Positions 24,535-33,458 of a stretch of DNA of 64,000 nucleotides are shown in pieces. The translations under genes were made by a program, and so were the position numbers. The DNA lies in the NCBI RefSeq assembly GCF_003651225.1, contig NZ_RCDB01000002.1, positions 744,001 through 808,000 on the forward strand, given 5' to 3'. Numbering within the stretch: position 1 is the stretch's first letter; each line of letters begins with the position of its first letter. The notes below the pieces were generated by a model that was given only the letters and a program-made list of their open reading frames with translations, was not told the DNA's origin and searched no databases. Source of the stretch: Microbacterium telephonicum (GTDB taxonomy: Bacteria > Actinomycetota > Actinomycetes > Actinomycetales > Microbacteriaceae).

Positions 24535-26133
24535 TCAGGCCAGTTCGATGAGGTCGACGTAGTCGCGACCCCAGATGTCCTCGACGCCGTCGGGCAGGAT
24601 CAGCACGCGCTCCGGGTTCAGTGCCTCGACGGCGCCGGAATCGTGCGAGACGAGCACGACGGCACCCTCGTAGTGCGCGAGCGCCCCGAGGATCTCCTCG
24701 CGGCTGGCGGGGTCGAGGTTGTTGGTCGGCTCATCCAACAGCAGCATGTTCGCCGACGACACCACGAGCGTCGCCAGCGACAGCCGGGTCTTCTCGCCGC
24801 CCGAGAGCACGCCCGCGGGCTTGAGCACGTCGTCGCCCGTGAACAGGAACGAGCCGAGCACCTTCCGCGCCTCGGTCGCGTTGATGTCGGGCGCGGCCGA
24901 CATCATGTTCTCGAGCACCGAGCGGCCCACGTCGAGGTTCTCGTGCTCCTGCGCGTAGTAGCCGATCTTGAGACCGTGGCCGGGTTCGAGCTGCCCGGTG
25001 TCGGGCTTGTCGACGCCCGCGAGGATGCGCAGCAGCGTCGTCTTGCCCGCACCGTTGAGGCCGAGGACGACGACCTTCGAGCCCCGGTCGATCGCGAGGT
25101 CGACGTCGGTGAAGATCTCCAGCGAACCGTACGACTTCGACAGTCCGGAGGCCATGAGCGGCGTCTTCCCGCACGGGGCGGGCTTGGGGAACCGCAGCTT
25201 CGCGACACGGTCCTCCTGGCGCACCTCTTCGAGGCCCGACAGCATCTTCTCGGCGCGCGCGACCATCTGGTGGGCCGCCGCGGCCTTGGACGCCTTGGCG
25301 CCGAAGCGGGCCGCCTGCAACTGCAGCGCGGTCGCCTTCTTCTCGATGTTGACGCGCTCCTTCTTGCGGCGCTCCTCATCGGCCACCCGCTGACGCAGGT
25401 AGTTCTTCCAGTTCATGTTGTAGACGTCGATGACCTGGCGCATCGCGTCGAGGTAGAAGACGCGGTTCACGGTCTCGCCGACGAGTTCGACGTCGTGGCT
25501 GATCACGATCAGCCCGCCCTTGTAGTTCTTCAGGAACTCGCGCAGCCAGACGACGCTGTCGGCGTCGAGGTGGTTCGTGGGCTCGTCGAGGATCATCGTC
25601 TCCGCGTCCGAGAACAGGATGCGGGCGAGCTCGATGCGGCGGCGCTGACCGCCCGAGAGGGTCTTCAGCGGCTGGTCGAGGATGCGGTCGGGCAGCGACA
25701 GGTTGTGCGCGATCGAGGCCGCCTCGGCCTCGGCGGCGTAGCCTCCGAGCGCCTCGAAGCGCTCGGTGAGGTTCCCGTAACGGCGCATCGCCTTGTCGGC
25801 GACCTTCGTGTCGGCATCGCCCATCGCCAGCGACGCCTCGTGCATCTGCAGGGCGAGGGTGCCGAGGCCGCGTGCGTCGAGGATGCGCGTGCGCGCGAGC
25901 ATCTCCGGGTCTCCCGTGCGGGGGTCCTGGGGCAGGTAGCCGAGCTCACCGGAGCGGTCGACGCGACCGTCGGCGGGGATCAGGTCGCCCGCGAGCACCT
26001 TCGTCAGGGTCGTCTTGCCGGCGCCGTTGCGGCCGACGAGGCCGATCTTGTCGCCGTCGGAGACGCGGAACGACACCTCCGACATGAGCGTGCGGGCGCC
26101 CACGCGGATCTCGAGGTCGTGCACGGCGAGCAC
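24535..26133 (-). CDS. ABC-F family ATPase
   Basis: A soluble twin-ATPase of 532 residues. Nucleotide-binding domain 1 has GRNGAGKTTLTK (about 32-43), LSGGQRRRIELAR and ILDEPTNHLD. A charged linker follows (about 250-310, rich in Arg/Lys/Glu). Domain 2 has GLNGAGKTTLLR, LSGGEKTRLSLA and LLLDEPTNNLD. ABC-F proteins act on the ribosome (translation factors or antibiotic protection); the length and linker fit a housekeeping actinobacterial member. The GTG at 26133 is chosen because the family begins at the beta-strand LAVHDLEIRVG. TATACT (complement of 26187-26192) is a strong -10, with a leader of about 47 nt. Confidence 0.92.
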   Translation of the reverse strand: MLAVHDLEIRVGARTLMSEVSFRVSDGDKIGLVGRNGAGKTTLTKVLAGDLIPADGRVDRSGELGYLPQDPRTGDPEMLARTRILDARGLGTLALQMHEASLAMGDADTKVADKAMRRYGNLTERFEALGGYAAEAEAASIAHNLSLPDRILDQPLKTLSGGQRRRIELARILFSDAETMILDEPTNHLDADSVVWLREFLKNYKGGLIVISHDVELVGETVNRVFYLDAMRQVIDVYNMNWKNYLRQRVADEERRKKERVNIEKKATALQLQAARFGAKASKAAAAHQMVARAEKMLSGLEEVRQEDRVAKLRFPKPAPCGKTPLMASGLSKSYGSLEIFTDVDLAIDRGSKVVVLGLNGAGKTTLLRILAGVDKPDTGQLEPGHGLKIGYYAQEHENLDVGRSVLENMMSAAPDINATEARKVLGSFLFTGDDVLKPAGVLSGGEKTRLSLATLVVSSANMLLLDEPTNNLDPASREEILGALAHYEGAVVLVSHDSGAVEALNPERVLILPDGVEDIWGRDYVDLIELA

Positions 26134-26356
26134 AGCGGACGTCCGTTCTCTGCAGGGATGGGAATGGGCCGAAGGGCCAGCCTCCCAGTATAGATCCGGC
26201 CCGCGCACCGTCGGCCGCCCGTGTCGTAGAGCCCGCACAGCGTTCCGACGGATCCTTGGTCGCAGGTCCACACATGCGCGGCGTGGATGCCGCCCATAGG
26301 CTGAGCGCAACGCCCGACCGGCACGTGCCGGAACGACACCCCTGAAGGAGATCCGC
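26134..26356. promoter_or_regulatory. Divergent promoters of the ABC-F gene and bioY
   Basis: A 223-bp gap. Minus strand: TATACT (complement of 26187-26192) for the ABC-F gene. Plus strand: TAGGCT (26297-26302) for bioY, leader about 48 nt ending in GAAGGAGAT before the ATG. I see no clear biotin-repressor palindrome. Confidence 0.5.
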
Positions 26357-27007
26357 ATGTCGATCGCCGCCCCCGCTCCGCGCGTCCTCGCCGACGCGCT
26401 CGTGCGCCCGTCCACCCGCATCCGCGCCCTGGCCGCCGATGCCGCCCTCGTCGCCGTCGGCGCCGGGATCGTGGCGGTGCTCGCCCAGGTCGTCGTGCCG
26501 ATGTGGCCCGTCCCGATCACCGGCCAGACCCTCGGCGTGCTGCTCGTCGGCGCGAGCCTCGGCGCCGTGCGCGGCGCCTCCTCCCTCGCGCTGTACGCGG
26601 CGCTGGGCCTCGTGGGCCTGCCGGTGATGGCACCGCAGCCGGACGGCGGCCACATCACGGGACTCGCGCTGCTGGCCACCCCGTCGTTCGGCTACGTCGC
26701 CGGCTTCATCCTCGCCGCGCTTGTCGTCGGACGCCTGTGCGAACTGCGCTGGGACCGCACGGTGCCGCGCGCCGTCGTCGCCTTCGCCGCGGGTTCCGCC
26801 GTCGTCTACGCCGTCGGGCTGCCCTGGCTCGCCGCCGTACTGTCGACCCTCGGCGTCGCGGAAGGTTCTGCCCTGTTCGGCGCGACGCTGCAGGCCGGCC
26901 TCCTGCCCTTCCTGCTGGGCGACGTCGTGAAGGCCCTGATCGCGGGCGCGCTGCTCCCGCTGGCCTGGGCGGGCGTGCGTGCGGTGGACCGCACCAAGAA
27001 CGCCTGA
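26357..27007 (+). CDS. bioY: Biotin transporter BioY
   Basis: S-component of an ECF-type biotin transporter, 216 residues, about six membrane segments. Conserved blocks are VVVPMWPVPITGQTLGVLLVG, ALGLVGLPVMAP and TPSFGYVAGFILAA. No bioM/bioN genes adjoin it, so it either works alone or uses shared ECF modules encoded elsewhere. The long N-terminus before the first helix is about 30 residues. An ideal AAGGAG sits 8 nt before the ATG. The window's biotin-dependent carboxylase is one consumer of the vitamin. Confidence 0.93.
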   Translation: MSIAAPAPRVLADALVRPSTRIRALAADAALVAVGAGIVAVLAQVVVPMWPVPITGQTLGVLLVGASLGAVRGASSLALYAALGLVGLPVMAPQPDGGHITGLALLATPSFGYVAGFILAALVVGRLCELRWDRTVPRAVVAFAAGSAVVYAVGLPWLAAVLSTLGVAEGSALFGATLQAGLLPFLLGDVVKALIAGALLPLAWAGVRAVDRTKNA

Positions 27008-27020
27008 TCGCACTCGATCC

Positions 27021-27060
27021 GACGGCCCCGCATCCGCCCGACGGCGGGTGCGGGGCCGTC
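27021..27060. terminator. Strong hairpin terminator after bioY
   Basis: GACGGCCCCGCATCCGCC (27021-27038) pairs over 18 positions with 27043-27060 around a 4-nt loop, with a single G-T wobble. It starts 14 nt after the bioY stop and insulates the iron operon from bioY read-through. No U-run follows. Confidence 0.85.
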
Positions 27061-27101
27061 TCCGTATGTGACGGAAAACCTTCAGGCGGACTGCAGCGAA
27101 G

Positions 27102-27145
27102 TTGGCATCCGACGCGGTCGGCGACGTAATGTAAGCCTGCCCTTA
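27102..27145 (+). promoter_or_regulatory. Iron operon promoter with DtxR/IdeR-like box
   Basis: TAATGTAAGCCTGCCCTTA (27127-27145) matches 15 of 19 positions of the DtxR/IdeR consensus as I know it (TWAGGTWAGSCTWACCTWA), including the central AGSCT and terminal half-sites. It overlaps the -10-like TAATGT (27127-27132). TTGGCA (27102-27107) is a possible -35 with a 19-bp spacer. An iron-loaded DtxR-type repressor bound here would block transcription of the siderophore uptake operon. Confidence 0.65.
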
Positions 27146-27186
27146 CTTCAGGCGCACCCCCACTTCCACAGCAACGGAGGAACCCT

Positions 27187-28215
27187 GTGTCCCGATTCCG
27201 CTCCGCGGCCGCCCTCACCGCGGCCGCCGCGCTCCTGCTCACCGGCTGCGCCTCGTCCGGCAGCGCCCCCGAGTCCTCCGCGTCCGGCGCGGCGGGAGAC
27301 GGCGCGTTCCCGATCACGATCACCCACGCCCTCGGCGAGACGACCATCAAGGCCCAGCCCGAGCGCGTCGCGACCGTCGGATGGAGCAACCAGGACGTCG
27401 CGCTCGCCCTCGGCATCGTCCCGGTGGGCACCGACACGCAGGTGTGGAACTGGACCGGCGACGCGGACCCGGGTCTGTACGAGTGGAGCCAGGACAAGAT
27501 CGACGAGCTCGGCGGCGACGAGCCGGCCCTGTTCACGACGTCGGCCGGCACCGACTTCGAGGCGATCGCCGACACCACCCCGGATGTCATCCTCGCCGCC
27601 CAGTCCGGCCTCGACGAGGAGAGCTACGCGACCCTCAGCGAGATCGCCCCCGTCGTCGCCTACCCTGACGTCGCCTGGTTCACCTCGTGGCGCGACACGA
27701 TCACGCTCAACGCCGAAGGCCTGGGCCTGAAGGCCGAGGGCGAACAGCTCGTCGCCGACCTCGAGGCGCAGATCGCCGACGCCACCGCCGACTCCGACTT
27801 CGCGGGCAAGACCGCCGCGTTCTTCTCGATCAGCCCGGCCGACCTCTCCTCGGTCTCGCTGTACACGTCCGGCGACGCGCGCACCGCGTTCCTCGGCGAC
27901 CTCGGCTTCGACATGCCGCAGGCCGCGTCCGAGGGCGCCGAGTCGGGCTCCTTCTACGAGGACTTCAGCGCCGAGAACGCCGACCGGCTCTCCGACGTCG
28001 ACGTGCTCGTCACCTACGGCGACGGCAGCGTCCTGGCCGCTCTCCAGGCCGACCCGCTGTGGAGCACCATCCCCGCCGTCAAGAACGGCGCCGTCATCGA
28101 GGTCGGCATGGGCGACGCGTACAGCGCCGCCGTGAGCCCCACCGCGCTGTCCATCCCGTGGGTGCTCGAGCGCTACGTCGGCGACCTCGACGCGGCCGCC
28201 GCGAAGGTGCAGTGA
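27187..28215 (+). CDS. Iron-siderophore ABC transporter, substrate-binding lipoprotein
   Basis: A 342-residue lipoprotein with the lipobox LLTGCAS (Cys near residue 22) after a short signal peptide, then a FecB/FepB-type binding fold (TTIKAQPERVATVGWSNQDVALALGIVPVG). It captures ferric siderophore outside the membrane for the permeases encoded next. GGAGGA lies 5 nt before the GTG start. First gene of a five-gene operon joined by overlaps. The particular siderophore cannot be told. Confidence 0.93.
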   Translation: MSRFRSAAALTAAAALLLTGCASSGSAPESSASGAAGDGAFPITITHALGETTIKAQPERVATVGWSNQDVALALGIVPVGTDTQVWNWTGDADPGLYEWSQDKIDELGGDEPALFTTSAGTDFEAIADTTPDVILAAQSGLDEESYATLSEIAPVVAYPDVAWFTSWRDTITLNAEGLGLKAEGEQLVADLEAQIADATADSDFAGKTAAFFSISPADLSSVSLYTSGDARTAFLGDLGFDMPQAASEGAESGSFYEDFSAENADRLSDVDVLVTYGDGSVLAALQADPLWSTIPAVKNGAVIEVGMGDAYSAAVSPTALSIPWVLERYVGDLDAAAAKVQ

Positions 28216-29267
28216 CCGACACCCCGATCGCACAGCGCCGCGCGTCCACCGCACCGGTGGGCGCGCGGCGCCGCGTCGTCGTCCTCGTCGGGCTGATCGC
28301 CGCCGTCGTCGTCTCGATCGTGATCTCGCTCTCGTTCGGTTCCCGTCCGGTGTCGATCCCCGAGATCGTCGACGGCATCGGCCTGTGGCTGCGCGGCGAG
28401 ACGGCCAGTGACATCGGAGCCCTCGCCGTACAGAGCCGTGTGCCCCGCACCGTGCTCGCCCTCCTCGCCGGCGCCGCCCTGGCCCTCTCCGGCGCGCTGA
28501 TGCAGGCGATCACCCGCAACCCCCTCGCCGATCCCGGCATCCTCGGCGTCAACACCGGCGCCGCCCTCGCCGTCGTCATCGGCATCGCCTTCCTCGGCGT
28601 CTCGAGCGGCTTCGGCTACCTGGGCCTGGCCCTCGTCGGCGCGTTCGTCACCGCCTTCTTCGTCTACTTCGTCGGCTCGGTCGGCCCCGGCGGAACGACA
28701 CCGATCAAGCTCGCCCTCGCCGGCGCCGCCACCACGGCCGCCCTCAGCTCCGTCGTCTCGGCGATCCTCCTGCCCCGCCAGAACGTCATGGACGAGTTCC
28801 GCTACTGGCAGGTCGGCAACGTGGGCCGCGCCGACTGGGACACGATGGCCGTCATCGCCCCGGTGCTCGTCATCGGCACCGTCGTCGCGCTGCTGTGCGC
28901 CTCGTCGCTGAACGCGCTCGGACTCGGCGACGACGTCGCCGTCGGGCTGGGCGTGCGGGTCGGTCGCATCCGCATCGTCGCCGCCGTCGCCGGCGTCGCG
29001 CTGTGCGCCGCCGTCACGGCCGTCGCCGGTCCCATCGGATTCGTCGGGCTCATGATCCCGCACGCCGTGCGCCAGCTCGCCGGATCCGACCAGCGCTGGC
29101 TGCTGCCGCTTTCGGCGCTCGGCGGTGCGATCCTCCTCGTCCTCGCCGACACCATCGGCCGGGTCATCGGCTCCCCCGGCGAGGTCGAAGCCGGCATCAT
29201 CACCGCCTTCCTCGGCGCCCCCGTCCTGATCGCCATCGCTCGGCGCACCCGATTGAAGGCGATGTGA
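28212..29267 (+). CDS. FecCD-family siderophore ABC permease (first)
   Basis: A 351-residue permease with about 9-10 membrane helices. The family blocks are RVPRTVLALLAGAALALSGA, MQAITRNPLADPGILGVNTGAA and GPIGFVGLMIPHAVRQLAGSD. GTG start overlaps the lipoprotein stop by 4 nt. It pairs with the following FecCD gene to form the heterodimeric membrane channel. Confidence 0.93.
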   Translation: MTDTPIAQRRASTAPVGARRRVVVLVGLIAAVVVSIVISLSFGSRPVSIPEIVDGIGLWLRGETASDIGALAVQSRVPRTVLALLAGAALALSGALMQAITRNPLADPGILGVNTGAALAVVIGIAFLGVSSGFGYLGLALVGAFVTAFFVYFVGSVGPGGTTPIKLALAGAATTAALSSVVSAILLPRQNVMDEFRYWQVGNVGRADWDTMAVIAPVLVIGTVVALLCASSLNALGLGDDVAVGLGVRVGRIRIVAAVAGVALCAAVTAVAGPIGFVGLMIPHAVRQLAGSDQRWLLPLSALGGAILLVLADTIGRVIGSPGEVEAGIITAFLGAPVLIAIARRTRLKAM

Positions 29268-30325
29268 TGACCGTCACCGCTCTTCCCCCGCTCGCCGAGC
29301 CGCAGCTCGCCCGCGTGCGCACCGGCCGGCAGCGCCGCAGTCGCCGGCGCACGATCGCCCTCGCCGTCCTCGCCTCGCTCACCGTGGTGCTGTTCGCCGC
29401 CATGCTCATGCTCGGCAACACGATCTACCCGGTCTCCGACGTGCTCGCCGTCCTGGCCGGACAGCAGGTGCCGGGCGCCTCGTTCAGCGTCGGTTCGCTC
29501 CGCCTCCCCCGCGCGATCGTCGCGGTGCTCGCCGGGATCGCGTTCGGCGTCGCGGGCTCGACGTTCCAGACGATGCTGCGCAACCCCCTCGCGAGCCCCG
29601 ACGTCATCGGGATCACCTCCGGGGCGAGCGCCGCCGCCATCCTCTCGCTCATCATCCTGCACTGGTCGAGCACGGCGACCATGGCGCTCGCGCTGGCCGC
29701 GGGCATCGTCACCGCCGTCGTCATCTACCTGGCCGCGCGGGGCGGGGAGTCGACGGGCGGCCGGCTCATCCTCATCGGCATCGGCGTCGGCGCCATGCTC
29801 GACGCCGTCGTCGCGTTCCTCATCGTCCGCGCCAACGTGTACGACGTGACCGTCGCCGCCCGGTGGATGACCGGCAGCCTCAACGGCTCCCGCATGGAGG
29901 ACGTGCTCCCGCTGCTGCTGGCCGTGGTGGTGCTCGTCCCGCTCGTGCTCGTGCTCGCCCGCGATCTCGGCGCGCTCGAGCTCGGCGACGCGTGGGCGAC
30001 GGCGCTCGGCGTGCGCGTGGACCGCACCCGCATCCTGCTGGTCGTCGCCGCCGTCGCCCTCGCCTGCTTCGCGACCGCGACGACGGGGCCGATCGCGTTC
30101 GTCGCGTTCCTGGCCGGTCCCATTGCGGCGCGGATCGTCGGCCCCGGCACGTCGGTCATCCTCCCGGCCGCGCTGACGGGGGCGACCCTGGTCATGGGGG
30201 CCGATCTCATCGGTCAGTTCGCGTTCGGCACCAAGTTCCCCGTCGGCGTCATCACCGGCATCCTGGGCGCGCCGTACCTCGTCTACCTGCTCATCCGGAC
30301 CAGCCGCCGCGGAGGATCGTCATGA
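29267..30325 (+). CDS. FecCD-family siderophore ABC permease (second)
   Basis: The second permease, 352 residues, with the matching blocks RLPRAIVAVLAGIAFGVAGS, TFQTMLRNPLASPDVIGITSGA and GPIAFVAFLAGPIAARIVG. The N-terminal 30 residues are Arg-rich and cytoplasmic. It begins on the TGATG junction with the first permease (1-nt overlap), so equal amounts of the two subunits are expected. Confidence 0.93.
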   Translation: MTVTALPPLAEPQLARVRTGRQRRSRRRTIALAVLASLTVVLFAAMLMLGNTIYPVSDVLAVLAGQQVPGASFSVGSLRLPRAIVAVLAGIAFGVAGSTFQTMLRNPLASPDVIGITSGASAAAILSLIILHWSSTATMALALAAGIVTAVVIYLAARGGESTGGRLILIGIGVGAMLDAVVAFLIVRANVYDVTVAARWMTGSLNGSRMEDVLPLLLAVVVLVPLVLVLARDLGALELGDAWATALGVRVDRTRILLVVAAVALACFATATTGPIAFVAFLAGPIAARIVGPGTSVILPAALTGATLVMGADLIGQFAFGTKFPVGVITGILGAPYLVYLLIRTSRRGGSS

Positions 30326-31191
30326 CCGCACAGCACACCCTGCTCGCCGAGGGGCTCGTCTCCGGATACGGCGGGGTCACGGTCGTCGACGGGATCGACC
30401 TCACCGTCCCCGCCGGGAGCATCAGCGTCATCGTCGGCGCGAACGCGTGCGGCAAGTCGACGCTGCTGAAGACCCTCGCCCGCCTCATCCCCGCCCAGCG
30501 CGGCACCGTCGTGCTCGACGGCACCCGCATCGACCAGATCCCGACGAAGGAGCTCGCCCGCACGCTCGGACTCCTGCCGCAGCAGCCGGTCGCGCCCGAG
30601 GGCATCGCCGTCGCCGACCTCGTCGGTCGCGGCCGCCACCCCCACCAGAAGCTGTTCCGGTCCTGGACTGCCGCCGACGACCGCGCCGTCGCCGAGGCGC
30701 TCGCGGCGACCGGCGTGCTCGAGCTCTCCGACCGCGCCGTCGACGAGCTGTCGGGCGGACAGCGCCAGCGGGTGTGGATCGCGATGGCCCTCGCCCAGCA
30801 GACCGATGTGCTGCTGCTCGACGAGCCGACGACGTTCCTCGACGTCTCCCACCAGATCGAGGTTCTCGATCTGCTCACCGACCTGAACCGCTCCCGCGGC
30901 ACGACGATCGTCATGGTGCTGCACGACATCAACCTCGCCGCGCGCTACGCCGACCATCTGTTCGCGCTGCGCCGCGGCACGCTGATCGCGAGCGGCGCGC
31001 CCGCCGAGGTGGTCACGAGCGAGCTCATCCGCGACGTGTTCGACCTCGACTCCGTCGTGCTCCCCGACCCCGTGTCGGGATCTCCGATGGTGCTCCCGCG
31101 CGGCCGTCACCACGTGCGTCCGACCCCGGATGCCGGCCCTCCGGCATCCGTCCCCTCCCCCGTTCCCGACACGACAGGAGCCGACCGATGA
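30322..31191 (+). CDS. Siderophore ABC transporter ATPase (FecE/FepC type)
   Basis: A 289-residue ATPase with Walker A GANACGKSTLLK (Cys in the loop, as in many FepC-type proteins), signature LSGGQRQRVWIAMAL, Walker B VLLLDEPTTFLD and H-loop MVLHDINLA. GRGRHPHQKLFRSW is typical of iron-siderophore ATPases. The C-terminal 30 residues are a Pro-rich variable tail. ATG at 30322 overlaps the permease stop (TCATGA). Confidence 0.94.
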   Translation: MTAQHTLLAEGLVSGYGGVTVVDGIDLTVPAGSISVIVGANACGKSTLLKTLARLIPAQRGTVVLDGTRIDQIPTKELARTLGLLPQQPVAPEGIAVADLVGRGRHPHQKLFRSWTAADDRAVAEALAATGVLELSDRAVDELSGGQRQRVWIAMALAQQTDVLLLDEPTTFLDVSHQIEVLDLLTDLNRSRGTTIVMVLHDINLAARYADHLFALRRGTLIASGAPAEVVTSELIRDVFDLDSVVLPDPVSGSPMVLPRGRHHVRPTPDAGPPASVPSPVPDTTGADR

Positions 31192-32096
31192 CCGACGAGC
31201 GCCCGCCGAGCCGCTTCTTCCGCGCCCGCGTCACCGCGATCGCCGACCTCACGCCGAGCTTCCGGCGGTTCACGTTCGGCGGCGACGACCTCGCCGACTA
31301 CGGCGACCCCGGGCTCGACCAGCGCATCAAGATCGTGTTCCCCACCGAGAGCACCCCGATCGACGCGATGCCGATGGGTGAGGACTGGTGGACCCAGTGG
31401 CGGGAGATGGACGAGGACCGTCGTCCCCCGTTCCGCACCTACACGACCCGGTACGTGCGCCGCGACCTGTCGGAGGTCGACGTCGACATGGTCGCCCACG
31501 ACGTCGTCGGTCCCGCCTCGGCGTGGATCGAGCGGGCTCGGGTCGGCGACGAGGTGCTGATCTACGCGCCGACGACCGCCCACACCGGCGTGAGCTACGG
31601 CATCGACTTCGTCCCGCCCGCCGAGACCGACGACATCCTCCTCGCCGGCGACGAGACCGCCGCCCCCGCCATCGCGGTCATCCTCGAGCAGCTGCCGCGG
31701 GACGCGCGCGGCGTCGTCGTGCTCGAGGTGCCCGACGCGGCCGACGCCGCCTACCTGCCCGACCACCCGGGATTCGAGTTCCACGTCTCGGCACGCACCG
31801 GCCGGGATCGGCACGCGCACCTCGTCGCCGCCGTCGAGCGCACCGCCGCGCGGCTGGTGCCGGCGGGACGCGGCGCCGACGTCGAGGAGATCGACATCGA
31901 CACCGACATCCTGTGGGAGGTGCCGCGCACCGCGAAGGGCGGCGCAGCGCTGAAGAAGGCGCCGCTGTACGCCTGGCTGGCCGGCGAGGCGGGCGCGATC
32001 AAGACCCTGCGCCGTGATCTGGTCACCGGTCACGGTGTCGACCGTCGCGCGGTCGCCTTCATGGGCTACTGGCGACTGGGCAAGGCCGAGGTCTGA
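31188..32096 (+). CDS. Siderophore-interacting FAD-dependent reductase (SIP family)
   Basis: A 302-residue SIP/ViuB-type flavoprotein: an N-terminal FAD-binding barrel with RTYTTRYVRR near residues 80-90, then a Rossmann-like NAD(P)H domain ending in the conserved FMGYWRLGKAE. It reduces ferric to ferrous iron to release it from imported siderophore in the cytoplasm. Last gene of the iron operon, overlapping the ATPase gene by 4 nt. Only 9 bp separate its stop from the convergent MFS gene, and I see no terminator in that gap. Confidence 0.93.
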   Translation: MTDERPPSRFFRARVTAIADLTPSFRRFTFGGDDLADYGDPGLDQRIKIVFPTESTPIDAMPMGEDWWTQWREMDEDRRPPFRTYTTRYVRRDLSEVDVDMVAHDVVGPASAWIERARVGDEVLIYAPTTAHTGVSYGIDFVPPAETDDILLAGDETAAPAIAVILEQLPRDARGVVVLEVPDAADAAYLPDHPGFEFHVSARTGRDRHAHLVAAVERTAARLVPAGRGADVEEIDIDTDILWEVPRTAKGGAALKKAPLYAWLAGEAGAIKTLRRDLVTGHGVDRRAVAFMGYWRLGKAEV

Positions 32097-32105
32097 TCCT
32101 TCGCG

Positions 32106-33458
32106 TCAGGCCTCCGTCGCCGTCCTCGCCCGTCCCAGCCGCAGTCCGGGCACGAGCGCGACGATCGCGAGGGCGGCGGCGAGGGCGAACACCGCCGGGA
32201 ATCCGGCATCCGCCCCCGCGAGGCCCGTGAAGACGAGACCCATGACGGCGATGGCTGCCGCCGAGCCGACGTTCTCGGAGATCGAGAGGGCCGACGAGTT
32301 GAAGCCCTGGTCGCGCGTGCTGGAGTAGGCCAGCGTCAGCACGGTCAGGCGCGGGTACATGAGGCCCATCCCGGCGCCGGCGAGCGACCAGCCGGCGATC
32401 AGCACGACCGCCGGCAGGTGCCAGAGCGCGGTCGCCGCGGCGACGAGCGTCGCGGCGATGAGCAGCGTCGAGCCGATGAGGGTGATGCGGGTGTTCCCGA
32501 TGCGGTCGCCGTGGCTTCCCTGCACCGCCGACCCAGCCGCCCAGGTCAGGGCGGCCGCCGTGAGGCCGATCCCGGCCCACACCGGCGAGAACCCGTAGTC
32601 GTCGATGAGCAGGTACGGGACGTAGATCTCCGCGCCGAACAGCGCCGCCGCGATGAGCCCGCGCATGAGCACGACGCTGGGCAGGCCACGCGCGGCGCGC
32701 AGGGTGCACGGCGGCAGCAGCGGGCGCACCGCGACCGCCACGAGCAGTACCGAGGCGCCGATGACGACCGGCGCCCATCCTCCCGCCTCACCGGCGAGGC
32801 TCAGGCCGAGCGCGCCGGCGGCGACCGCGGCCGCGCATCCGAGGCGGGCCGCGACGGGGGCGGTCGACGGATGCTCGGTGGCCAGCGGCGTCCCCCACAG
32901 CCGCACCGCGACCAGGGTGAACGCGACGACGGTGAGGACGGCGACGCCGAGGAAGACCCAGCGCCAATGCAGGTACTCCGTCACCGCGCCCGCCAGGAAC
33001 GGGCCGACGAGCGAGGGCACCACCCAGGCCGCCGAGAACGCAGCGAACACGCGCCCGTGCAGCGCACCCGGGTACACCCGGGCCACGACGACGTATAGGG
33101 CGACCGTCTGGCCGCCCGTGCCGAGTCCCTGGATGAGCCGGCCTGCGACGAGCACGGGCATCGACGGGGCGAGGCCTGCCACCAGCAGACCGGCGACGAA
33201 CAGGGCGACGGCGACCGTCAACGGCCAGACCGGGTCGGAGCGGTCGCTCCACGCGCCGACGGCGACCATGCCGATGACGCTCGTCGCGAGCGTGCCGGCG
33301 AAGGCGACCGCGTAGAGCGCGTCGCCGTCGAGTTCGGCACTGACGACCGGCATGACCGTCGTGACGGCCAGCGACTGCATCGCCGCGAGGAAGATCAGCG
33401 CGATCGCGCCCGCGGTCACCCAGCCGCGGCCGGCGCTCCAGATGCCGCCGTCGGTCAC
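32106..33458 (-). CDS. MFS transporter (14-TM-like exporter family)
   Basis: A 450-residue major facilitator protein with about 12-14 hydrophobic segments. VGAWSDRSDPVWPL is the A-loop (D-R/K-G-R variant) and LIQGLGTGGQTVALYVVVARVYP resembles DHA2-type multidrug exporters. The substrate is unknown; the convergent iron operon is no evidence of siderophore export. The GTG start (33458) overlaps the stop of the aminotransferase gene, so the two are co-transcribed and may handle a common amino-acid-like compound. Confidence 0.88.
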   Translation of the reverse strand: MTDGGIWSAGRGWVTAGAIALIFLAAMQSLAVTTVMPVVSAELDGDALYAVAFAGTLATSVIGMVAVGAWSDRSDPVWPLTVAVALFVAGLLVAGLAPSMPVLVAGRLIQGLGTGGQTVALYVVVARVYPGALHGRVFAAFSAAWVVPSLVGPFLAGAVTEYLHWRWVFLGVAVLTVVAFTLVAVRLWGTPLATEHPSTAPVAARLGCAAAVAAGALGLSLAGEAGGWAPVVIGASVLLVAVAVRPLLPPCTLRAARGLPSVVLMRGLIAAALFGAEIYVPYLLIDDYGFSPVWAGIGLTAAALTWAAGSAVQGSHGDRIGNTRITLIGSTLLIAATLVAAATALWHLPAVVLIAGWSLAGAGMGLMYPRLTVLTLAYSSTRDQGFNSSALSISENVGSAAAIAVMGLVFTGLAGADAGFPAVFALAAALAIVALVPGLRLGRARTATEA

